This document shows, in pieces, positions 27,955 through 35,065 of a DNA stretch of 64,000 nucleotides. The position numbers were made by a program, and so were the translations under genes. A model generated the notes under the pieces. That model saw only the letters and a list, made by a program, of their open reading frames with translations. It was not told the DNA's origin and did not search any database. The DNA comes from Flavobacterium noncentrifugens (GTDB lineage Bacteria; Bacteroidota; Bacteroidia; Flavobacteriales; Flavobacteriaceae). The stretch covers positions 287,489 through 351,488 of the forward strand of contig NZ_FNEZ01000004.1 in assembly GCF_900100375.1 (NCBI RefSeq), in the 5' to 3' direction. The first letter of the stretch is position 1; every line of letters begins with the position of its first letter.

Positions 27955-27988
27955 ATTTGAGATTAAGAGGAATTTGAGATTAAGAGGA
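27955..27988 (+). repeat. perfect tandem duplication of a 17-bp unit
   Basis: ATTTGAGATTAAGAGGA occurs twice head to tail (27,955-27,971 and 27,972-27,988) just after the ATP-grasp gene. No coding potential. Confidence 0.9.
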
Positions 27989-28015
27989 GAATGTCTGGCA
28001 GGCATTCGGCTTTTT
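27989..28015 (+). terminator. possible terminator after the ATP-grasp gene
   Basis: GAATGTC pairs with GGCATTC (one G-T pair) around a five-base loop, followed after three bases by TTTTT. Confidence 0.5.
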
Positions 28016-28027
28016 AATAGCTTCAGG

Positions 28028-28035
28028 TACTTTTG
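28028..28035 (+). promoter_or_regulatory. candidate -7 box upstream of flavo-1-like copy B
   Basis: TACTTTTG matches TAnnTTTG exactly, 48 bases before the structured element and in the same orientation as it and the YbdK-type gene. No clear -33 TTG. Confidence 0.35.
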
Positions 28036-28082
28036 ATAACCTACTATGTTATTAAGATAAATCTTGAAAAGAAGAAGAATGT

Positions 28083-28184
28083 CCTAGCCCGGATAGCAGT
28101 GGAAATCCTTTTTTGTTTTTGTCATTTCGACGAAAGGAGAAATCTAAAACAAAAAAGATTGAAACGGATAGCCGGAATAGCTTC
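28083..28184 (+). ncRNA. flavo-1-like structured RNA, copy B
   Basis: This begins CCTAGCCCGGATAGCAGTGG, then AAATCCTTTTTTG, a loop holding another interspersed-repeat-like string (GTCATTTCGACGAAAGGAG), then AAAAAAGATTG, CGGATAGCCGG and ATAGCTTC. It shares its arms and order with copy A at 2,906-3,012, while the loop differs. It ends 13 bases before the start of the YbdK-type gene, so it would form that gene's leader. The flavo-1 name is from memory. Confidence 0.6.
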
Positions 28185-28197
28185 AAAAAAAATATGA

Positions 28198-29307
28198 ATG
28201 ATGAAAAAATTACCCGTTTTTACACTCGGTGTTGAAGAAGAATACCAGATCATAGATCCGAATACGCGTGATTTGCGGTCGCATTTGTCGAAGATTGTTG
28301 ATGGCGCGAAAATCATACTCAACGAGCAGGTCAAAGCCGAAATGCACCAATCTGTGGTTGAAGTTGGGACGAACATCTGCAAAAGCGTTGCCGAAGCGAA
28401 AGAAGAAATCACGTTTCTACGCCGCAAAATCGTGGAACTTGCCGACAAACAGGATTTGATTGTTGGCGGCGCAGGAACGCATCCGTTTGCGAAATGGCAG
28501 GATCAATTGATCACAGATGATCCGCGGTATCACAATATCGTCAACGAACTACAGGATGCGGCGCGCTCAAATTTGATTTTCGGGATGCATTGCCACGTTG
28601 GCATCGAAAACCGCGAAATCGGGCTGCAACTGATGAACCAGGCCTGTTATTTTCTGCCGCACATTTTTGCGCTTTCGACAAATTCTCCGTTTTGGGAAGG
28701 ACGTCAAACCGGCTACAAATCGTTTAGGACGAAGGTTTTTGATAAGTTCCCTAGAACCGGATTGCCGGAATATTTCGATTCGGTTTCGTCGTATGACAAT
28801 TATTTGGAGACTTTGGTAAAAACCAATTGCATCGACAATCCTAAGAAAATCTGGTGGGATTTGAGGCTGCACCCGTTTTATGACACTATTGAATTCCGCA
28901 TTTGCGATATGAGCCTGACTGTTGAAGAAACAATGTGCATCGTGGCGATCATCCAGGCGATAGTGGCAAAATTGTACAAACTCACCCAGCAGAACACCAG
29001 TTTCAACATTTACCGATTGGCGTTGATCAAAGAAAATAAATTCCGCGCCGCGCGTTACGGAATTGACAACCACATGATCGATTTTGGCTTGCAGAAAGAA
29101 GTTGAAACCAAAGCGCTGATCATTGAATTACTCGAATTTATTGATGATGTCGTTGACGAACTTGGAAGCCGCGAACAAATCAGTTACGTTCATGAAATCA
29201 TGAAAAACGGAACTGGCGCAGACAAACAGCTTGCCGTATTCGAAAAAACCGGCGATTTGACCAAAGTGGTCGATTTTATCACAAGTGAATTTACAAAAGG
29301 CATTTGA
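28198..29307 (+). CDS. GCS2-family carboxylate-amine ligase (YbdK type)
   Basis: A 369-residue protein of the glutamate-cysteine-ligase-2/YbdK family: VFTLGVEEEYQIIDP at the N-terminus, then MHQSVVEVGTNIC, GTHPFAKWQDQ, GMHCHVGIENREI and HPFYDTIEFRICDMS, the conserved metal- and ATP-binding stretches. Characterised relatives make gamma-glutamyl amides, weakly for E. coli YbdK. ATG 28198 and ATG 28201 are both usable. The structured RNA directly upstream may control it. It is the third gene of the forward amidoligase group. Confidence 0.9.
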   Translation: MMKKLPVFTLGVEEEYQIIDPNTRDLRSHLSKIVDGAKIILNEQVKAEMHQSVVEVGTNICKSVAEAKEEITFLRRKIVELADKQDLIVGGAGTHPFAKWQDQLITDDPRYHNIVNELQDAARSNLIFGMHCHVGIENREIGLQLMNQACYFLPHIFALSTNSPFWEGRQTGYKSFRTKVFDKFPRTGLPEYFDSVSSYDNYLETLVKTNCIDNPKKIWWDLRLHPFYDTIEFRICDMSLTVEETMCIVAIIQAIVAKLYKLTQQNTSFNIYRLALIKENKFRAARYGIDNHMIDFGLQKEVETKALIIELLEFIDDVVDELGSREQISYVHEIMKNGTGADKQLAVFEKTGDLTKVVDFITSEFTKGI

Positions 29308-29351
29308 CGACGAATGTCAAATGTCAAAAGTCGGACGAATTAATTTTTTGG

Positions 29352-29359
29352 TATCTTTG
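29352..29359 (+). promoter_or_regulatory. -7 promoter box for the amidotransferase gene
   Basis: TATCTTTG followed by C is a very typical flavobacterial -7 element, 43 bases before the start codon. Confidence 0.5.
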
Positions 29360-29402
29360 CAGCGATAAATTTAACCTTCAGTTTTCATTTAAGTAACACG
29401 CA

Positions 29403-30233
29403 ATGAGTCAGTACCCCATAAAAGTTGCCATTTTAGACATGTATAACGGCGAGCCGAATCAAGGCATGCGCTGCATTATCGATATCGTCGGACGTTTCAA
29501 TAACATCTTGTCTTTTAAGATTTTTGACGTTCGCGGAAAATCGGAATTCCCTGAGATCAAGGATTACGATATTTACATTTCTACAGGCGGCCCAGGAAAT
29601 CCGCTGATTGGCGATGGAAAATGGGATTTGAAGTATTACGATTTCATTGACGCTTTGGTCAAATGGAACGAAGAAAAAGACATCAAAAAGCACGTGATGT
29701 TCATTTGCCATTCATTTCAGATGGCATGCAAGCATTTTGGATTGGCTGAAATCACAAAACGCAACGACACTTCTTTTGGTGTGATGACGGTTCACAAAAC
29801 GGTTGCCGGGCAAAATGAACCGCTTTTAGATGGTTTGGCTGATCCTTTCTACGCAGTCGATTCACGTGATTATCAGGTAGTACAACCGAATTTAAAGGTG
29901 TTTTCTGATAACGGCGCTACGATTATTTCGTTGGAAAAAATCCGCGACCATGTGCAATACGAACGTGCCATCATGGCCGTTAGGTTTAACGATTATTTCG
30001 TGGGAGCGCAGTTTCATCCTGAAGCCGATCCGGTGAGTTTTGTAGCGAACTTGCGCAATAAAGCAGCACGTGAAAAAATCAAGGCGATGAAGGGGAAACG
30101 AAAATTCCGCAACATGCTGGAAGATTTACTTGATGATGAAAAAATCTACAGGACAAATGAAACGATGATCCCAAATTTTCTTCGGATTGCGATCAACGAC
30201 CTGATTCAAACTAAAAAAATACTTTCTAATTGA
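29403..30233 (+). CDS. class I glutamine amidotransferase-like protein
   Basis: A 276-residue protein with a class I GATase fold: TGGPGNPLIGDG (oxyanion region), nucleophile Cys102 in VMFICHSFQMACKHFG, and His206/Glu208 in GAQFHPEADP. The elbow reads F-I-C-H-S-F-Q, where most amidotransferases have G-x-C-x-G, but the full Cys-His-Glu triad is kept. It has no synthase partner domain. In relatives the domain either supplies ammonia or cleaves gamma-glutamyl bonds. It follows the YbdK-type ligase. Confidence 0.85.
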   Translation: MSQYPIKVAILDMYNGEPNQGMRCIIDIVGRFNNILSFKIFDVRGKSEFPEIKDYDIYISTGGPGNPLIGDGKWDLKYYDFIDALVKWNEEKDIKKHVMFICHSFQMACKHFGLAEITKRNDTSFGVMTVHKTVAGQNEPLLDGLADPFYAVDSRDYQVVQPNLKVFSDNGATIISLEKIRDHVQYERAIMAVRFNDYFVGAQFHPEADPVSFVANLRNKAAREKIKAMKGKRKFRNMLEDLLDDEKIYRTNETMIPNFLRIAINDLIQTKKILSN

Positions 30234-30245
30234 TTTTAGATTTGC

Positions 30246-30308
30246 GATTTCAGATTTACGATTTATGGCCATATACCGAATTTATCGACAACACTGAAAT
30301 CTGAAATC
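30246..30308. repeat. inverted repeat between amidotransferase and CP-ATP-grasp-like genes
   Basis: GATTTCAGATTT at 30,246-30,257 is perfectly complementary to AAATCTGAAATC at 30,297-30,308, within a wider field of AAATCTGAAATC-like words. The loop is about 39 bases and there is no T run, so it is not a standard terminator. Confidence 0.7.
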
Positions 30309-30332
30309 TAATATCTGAAATCCTAAATCAAA

Positions 30333-31523
30333 ATGATCCCGAAGTACCGCCAGTTATTCAACGACAGTTTTAGTGTAGAAAAATACAAGGAATTTCAGGA
30401 TGACATTGCTTCCGATTTTGATTATCTGCCGACATTCAGAATGGCAGAAACGCCCTTTTTTATTTCAAATGAACTCAAAGCGCAGTTAATTGAAGGCTGC
30501 AATGATGTGATCAAGTTGATCAAACAGGACAATTTTAAAGCACTTACCGAAAAGTCATTGGAACTCAACCATAAAGTTCCAAATGAAGATGAGCACACAA
30601 CTTTTCTTGCAATTGATTTTGGTGTTTGTGAAGAAGACGGGAAAATTATCCCGAAACTCATTGAAGTACAGGGATTTCCATCGCTGTTCAATTACCAATA
30701 TGTTTTATACGACAAATTCAAAAAGCATTTTCCGTTTTTATCAGCACTGACGCCGTTTATTGGCGACACAACTTCTGAAGAATACCTGAAAATTGTAGAA
30801 GAAGCCATCTGCTACAACCATCCGAAAGAAAATGTAATCCTGCTTGAAATCGAGCCTGAAAAACAAAATACCAAAATTGATTTTTATTACTGCCGCCGCG
30901 ATATCGGAATCCCGATTGTTTGCGTGACCGATCTGATCAAAAAAGGGAAACAGCTGTTTTATAAAAATGAAAAAAGTGAGGAAGTCTTGGTCAAAAGAAT
31001 TTACAACCGCGTCATTTTTGATGAGCTTAATTTGCGCAAAGACCTCAAACTCGATTTTAGTTTTTCTGATGATCTGGATGTCGAATGGGCAGGGCATCCG
31101 AACTGGTTTTTTAGGATCAGCAAATTTATTTTGCCAATGCTTCAAGGCAAATATTTCATCGAAACAACTTTGCTAAGTGATTTAAAAGAAATCCCTGAAG
31201 ATCTTGAAAATTACGTACTTAAGCCTTTGTTTTCGTTTTCGGGAACTGGTGTTGTTTTCCATGTCAAAAAAGAAGATATCGAAGCGGTAAAAGAAAAAGA
31301 CCTTTATATTTTACAGAAAAAAGTCAATTACATTCCGATCGTGCAATCGCCTGACGGAAAGGTAAAAGCGGAAGTTCGCGTGCTCTTTGTCTGGAAAAAA
31401 AATGACCTTTCTCCTACGCTGCTGTGCAATTTAGTTCGGTTAAGCCGAGGCGAAATGATCGGTGTGAAATTCAATAAAGACAAAGACTGGGTGGGCGGAA
31501 CTTTAGGCTTGTTTGAAAGGTAA
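30333..31523 (+). CDS. probable circularly permuted ATP-grasp protein
   Basis: A 396-residue protein with no signal peptide. Two segments recall glutathionylspermidine-synthase-like/circularly permuted ATP-grasp enzymes: IPKLIEVQGFPSLFNYQY (similar to their LxExNxxxPxSL metal/substrate segment) and NYVLKPLFSFSGTGVVF (similar to the xVxKPxFxxxGxxV ATP loop, here late in the chain as permutation predicts). VRLSRGEMIGVKFNKDKDW closes the protein. The assignment is my inference from these motifs; it would join two chemical groups with ATP. Last gene of the forward group, convergent with the methyltransferase. Confidence 0.6.
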   Translation: MIPKYRQLFNDSFSVEKYKEFQDDIASDFDYLPTFRMAETPFFISNELKAQLIEGCNDVIKLIKQDNFKALTEKSLELNHKVPNEDEHTTFLAIDFGVCEEDGKIIPKLIEVQGFPSLFNYQYVLYDKFKKHFPFLSALTPFIGDTTSEEYLKIVEEAICYNHPKENVILLEIEPEKQNTKIDFYYCRRDIGIPIVCVTDLIKKGKQLFYKNEKSEEVLVKRIYNRVIFDELNLRKDLKLDFSFSDDLDVEWAGHPNWFFRISKFILPMLQGKYFIETTLLSDLKEIPEDLENYVLKPLFSFSGTGVVFHVKKEDIEAVKEKDLYILQKKVNYIPIVQSPDGKVKAEVRVLFVWKKNDLSPTLLCNLVRLSRGEMIGVKFNKDKDWVGGTLGLFER

Positions 31524-31524
31524 T

Positions 31525-32154
31525 TTACGAGCGCAACTTCGCAATAACTACCAGATCAGTTGCTGTTGCGTTTTCACTTGTCGAGAAAAAGCGTTTCGCC
31601 TTGATGATTTCAAAATGGTTGATTTCTAAAATCGATACAAGGAAATCCAATGTATAAAAGTGCTGGAATACTGCATCACCAGTACTTCCTTTTTTAAATC
31701 CCGATTTTTCATAATCATCCTCCATGGTACTCAGGTACAGCAAGCCATTTTGATTTAATATTTGTGTTGCATCGGCAATTAGTTTTGTCGTTTCTATCTT
31801 TGAAAGATACGGCAGGCAAAACCCACACATAATGGCGTCAAATTGTTGTTCTAATAAAACAATATCGCGGCAATCCAGTACTTCAAACACGCCTTTAGGA
31901 TTGTTATTTTTGGCAAGTGCCAGCATGTTCGGAGCCAAATCGGTACCTAAAATTTTTAACTGCGGATTTCGATCCAGTAAATATTTGGTAATGTTCCCAG
32001 GCCCACAAGCCAATTCTAAAATCGAAGCGTCTTTACCTGCCAAATCACAAAAAAAATCCAATGTCTCAGCATACAAAGAAACATCCATGAATCTTGATTG
32101 GTACAATGTCGCCAATTTATCGAATACTGCAACCGCATTTTTATTTTTATCCAT
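31525..32154 (-). CDS. class I SAM-dependent methyltransferase
   Basis: A 209-residue Rossmann methyltransferase: motif I ILELACGPGNITKYLL, the acidic loop ILGTDLAPNMLALAK and post-II FDAIMCGFCLPYLS. The substrate is unknown. It ends one base after the stop of the convergent CP-ATP-grasp-like gene and lies between two groups of amidoligase genes, so a role in modifying their product is possible but unproven. Confidence 0.85.
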   Translation of the reverse strand: MDKNKNAVAVFDKLATLYQSRFMDVSLYAETLDFFCDLAGKDASILELACGPGNITKYLLDRNPQLKILGTDLAPNMLALAKNNNPKGVFEVLDCRDIVLLEQQFDAIMCGFCLPYLSKIETTKLIADATQILNQNGLLYLSTMEDDYEKSGFKKGSTGDAVFQHFYTLDFLVSILEINHFEIIKAKRFFSTSENATATDLVVIAKLRS

Positions 32155-32352
32155 TTCAGTTAAAATGAACCTCTAAAGTTAGAAAAAATTATTGCATTAT
32201 AATAAATGGCAAGTTACACAACATATCGATTTTTCACGTGCTGCTTTTTACTGCAATTCCCTTTTTTTAATAATCGTCATTTTTATTTTGGGAAAAGCTG
32301 AAATAAGCGCATGCCAAAAGCATAGCGTAAAAATTTTCTTTATTGACAATAG

Positions 32353-32388
32353 AAAAAAAAGTGGCCACCTGAAAAAACAAATGGCCAT
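32353..32388 (-). terminator. terminator of the reverse hydrolase-aminopeptidase-ATP-grasp operon
   Basis: On the minus strand a ten-pair stem (TGGCCATTTG with CAGGTGGCCA, two G-U pairs) and a six-base loop are followed by eight T (A run at 32,353-32,360). It lies 24 bases after the ATP-grasp stop. Apart from this, the 32,155-32,411 spacer shows nothing I can support. Confidence 0.75.
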
Positions 32389-32411
32389 CTTTATAAAAAA
32401 TTAAATATTTT

Positions 32412-33629
32412 TTAATGTAGGTTTTTCACTTCTGCCTGAGCCGCAACAGTTGCAAAATCACGAACCAGCCTTTCAGCATAATTATCCAACAATTCCAGTA
32501 CTTTTTCATGCTTATCCGAATTTACGATCAATCCGGCATGGTATTCCAATGGCACGCGAAAACAAACTTCATCATCAGAAAACGAAGACAAATCCGGGTT
32601 TTCAAATTTGGACAGAGTCAGCACAATTCCGGCGTATTCTTTTTTTGCTTTTGGCAGTGTATATTTTAAGCCTTTAACCAATGCATTTTCGATTTTTGCC
32701 CATTCTGTCCACAGATTAATACCACTTGCTGCGGCCACCATTTCGGCCAGATGCGCGCCGCCAACCCGTGAAGATGTTTCAAGGAAATAGATTTTTCCAT
32801 CGTCTTTACACTTGATGTATTCCGAATGCGCTGCACCGTGTTTCAATCCGAAACCCTTAATTACCTGTTCATTGACTTTTTTAATTTCCTTATCATCTGA
32901 AGAATTGTAAGGAACATTCACACTTCTGAAAATACCACCGCCTTGGGAGATTTCCATCGGCGTTGCCAGATACCTTGACGTAATGCTGAAAATAATTTTT
33001 CCGTCTGAAATCAAGCTATCGCAGTGATACACATCGCCAGGACGGAATTGTTCGACCAAATATTTAAAACGGTTGTTGCCCATTTCATTAATATGCATCC
33101 ACAAACTTTCTTTATCATATACTTTGATAATTCCTGTAGCCGAAGCTTCAGAACGCGGTTTTAAAACCCATGGTGCTGCCACCGTATCGGCAAAATGATT
33201 GATATCGTGGTCATTGAACAAGGAACAAAATTGCGGGTTTGAAATGCCGCAGCTTTTTGCTCGCATGCGCATCGCAAGTTTGTCTCGGAAATAACGCCCT
33301 GTGGTTTGGCCCATTCCGTCAATGCGGAGGTTTTCGCGCAGGTAGGTCGCTTTTTCAACATCAAAATCGTCCAGCGCGACGACCGCATCAATTGGTGTGG
33401 ATTTCATCAGATTGCTTACGCCGAGCAACAAATGCTCTAGGTTCCAGTCGATGTCCTGCCCTTCCATATAAAACACTTCATCAATATGATCAAACGGCCA
33501 CGGTTTGTGGCGCAGTTTTTCAGAAGTGACCAAAAAGACTTTATTTCCTTCATTTTTCAGGCTGATCAGAAAATCTGAACCCTTAAAATAATTGGAGATA
33601 CACACGAAATTTTTGCTATTTTTTTCCAT
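32412..33629 (-). CDS. ATP-grasp ligase, L-amino-acid-ligase/carbamoyl-phosphate-synthase-like
   Basis: A 405-residue ATP-grasp protein. The N-terminal domain (1-115) precedes an ATP-grasp core with APWVLKPRSEASATGIIKV (ATP lysine and loop, about 160-178), KYLVEQFRPGDVYHCDSL (hinge) and the metal-binding IYFLETSSRVGGAHLAEMV. The layout recalls BacD-type L-amino acid ligases and PurK/CarB-like proteins. It is the third gene of a tightly spaced reverse operon (3 bp from the aminopeptidase). The substrates are unknown; a dipeptide-type product is the most economical guess. Confidence 0.82.
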   Translation of the reverse strand: MEKNSKNFVCISNYFKGSDFLISLKNEGNKVFLVTSEKLRHKPWPFDHIDEVFYMEGQDIDWNLEHLLLGVSNLMKSTPIDAVVALDDFDVEKATYLRENLRIDGMGQTTGRYFRDKLAMRMRAKSCGISNPQFCSLFNDHDINHFADTVAAPWVLKPRSEASATGIIKVYDKESLWMHINEMGNNRFKYLVEQFRPGDVYHCDSLISDGKIIFSITSRYLATPMEISQGGGIFRSVNVPYNSSDDKEIKKVNEQVIKGFGLKHGAAHSEYIKCKDDGKIYFLETSSRVGGAHLAEMVAAASGINLWTEWAKIENALVKGLKYTLPKAKKEYAGIVLTLSKFENPDLSSFSDDEVCFRVPLEYHAGLIVNSDKHEKVLELLDNYAERLVRDFATVAAQAEVKNLH

Positions 33630-33632
33630 AAC

Positions 33633-35063
33633 TTATAGATTTTCAATAAATTTAGCTAATAAATGTACGCCGTAAGCGGTCGCATGCTTGCTTTTGGCAA
33701 ATTCATCATCACCAAAGGCAACACCGGCAATATCGAGATGCGCCCAGGATTGATGGCCGTTTGTAAAGAATTCCAGGAATTTTGCAGCACTGATTGCTCC
33801 GGCGACCGGTTTTCCGCTGTAATTTTTGACATCGGCAATGTCGCTGTCAATATCCGATTTATAATTGTCCCAAAGCGGAAGCGGCCACAATCTTTCGCCA
33901 ATCTCATCCCCTGAACGTTGCAGTTTTTGGGAAATTTCGGTGTTATTCGTAAACAAAGCGCCGCATTCATAACCAAAAGTCCCCACGCTGCTTCCCGTTA
34001 AAGTCGCAATGTCTACAATGGTTTCGGGTTTGTAATTTTTAATCAGGTACGATAAACCGTCGGCAAGGATCAATCGTCCTTCGGCATCGGTATCGATGAT
34101 TTCGATTGAATTTCCGCTATAGCTTTTGATCACATCGCTTGGCAGAAACGACTTCGCATCGACCGAATTTTCGCAGGCAGGAACAATCGCCGTGACTTTT
34201 ACCGGAAGCTTTAAATCTGCAATCAGCTGCATCGCACCAAGCACTGCACCGCCTCCGGCCATATCACATTTCATGTGCAGCATTCCGGCTGTTTTGATAT
34301 TGAGTCCGCCGGTATCGAATGTGATTCCTTTTCCTACAAATCCAACATGTTTTGTTTTATCACTGAAATTTTCAGGCGTATATTCCATAATAATGAACTG
34401 CGGTTCGCGCGCACTTCCCTGCCCGACGGCTAAAAATGCGCCAAGTCCGGCCTCAGTGGCTTCATTCCTGCCTAAAACGGTTGTTTTAAAACCGTATTTC
34501 TCGCCTTTATTTGAAGCCCATTCAGCAAGATATTTTGGAGTAGCGAAATTTGGCGGTGAATCGACCAGGTGAAAAACTTCGAGTTGCGCCTCAGCAATTT
34601 TGATCGCCTTCGCAGCAGTTTCAGTATGGTCTTTTTTTGTGATCAATGCGAGTGAAAAATCTACATACGTCAAAGCGTGTTTTTCTGTTTTTTTATAATG
34701 CCCTAGGCTATAAATTCCAAGCAACAACCCTGAAATTGTGGCTTCAACCTGTAGGGTTGTAAAATTCTCCGGGATCATCAAAGCGGTATTTTCCGAAAAT
34801 GTTTCTTTCTGTTTTGCAGAAATCCTTCTAAAAATGGTTTTAAAAGCTGCATAATCAGCATCTTTCCCAAGCCCGATAAAGACATGTGTACAATCGTATT
34901 TTTCAACGATATAATAGGTGTCTTTTTTACCGTAGAACACTTTTGACGGCACTTCAACACCGTGGAATTCTGTTGGCAGTAAATTTTTAGAATGCGTTTC
35001 AAAAACCGGGATCAATATTGTTCCGGTAAAACCTTCGAGGTTTGCAATATGGTGAATTTTCAT
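33633..35063 (-). CDS. M17 leucyl aminopeptidase
   Basis: A 476-residue M17 metallopeptidase with GKGITFDTGGLNIK (metal ligands and Lys), the family signature NTDAEGRLILADGLSY and the N-terminal M17 domain. It lacks a signal peptide. M17 enzymes remove N-terminal residues and often split Cys-Gly dipeptide. It starts two bases after the upstream hydrolase gene and is followed by the ATP-grasp gene, so the enzyme may act on the peptide-like product of this group. Confidence 0.93.
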   Translation of the reverse strand: MKIHHIANLEGFTGTILIPVFETHSKNLLPTEFHGVEVPSKVFYGKKDTYYIVEKYDCTHVFIGLGKDADYAAFKTIFRRISAKQKETFSENTALMIPENFTTLQVEATISGLLLGIYSLGHYKKTEKHALTYVDFSLALITKKDHTETAAKAIKIAEAQLEVFHLVDSPPNFATPKYLAEWASNKGEKYGFKTTVLGRNEATEAGLGAFLAVGQGSAREPQFIIMEYTPENFSDKTKHVGFVGKGITFDTGGLNIKTAGMLHMKCDMAGGGAVLGAMQLIADLKLPVKVTAIVPACENSVDAKSFLPSDVIKSYSGNSIEIIDTDAEGRLILADGLSYLIKNYKPETIVDIATLTGSSVGTFGYECGALFTNNTEISQKLQRSGDEIGERLWPLPLWDNYKSDIDSDIADVKNYSGKPVAGAISAAKFLEFFTNGHQSWAHLDIAGVAFGDDEFAKSKHATAYGVHLLAKFIENL

Positions 35064-35065
35064 AA

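Noticed and set aside
32192..32404. Forward 70-codon open frame
   Set aside because: It runs through the terminator hairpin of the opposite operon, resembles no protein I know and has an odd composition.
33161..33529. Open frames on both strands inside the ATP-grasp gene
   Set aside because: Shadow frames of the real gene without recognisable domains.
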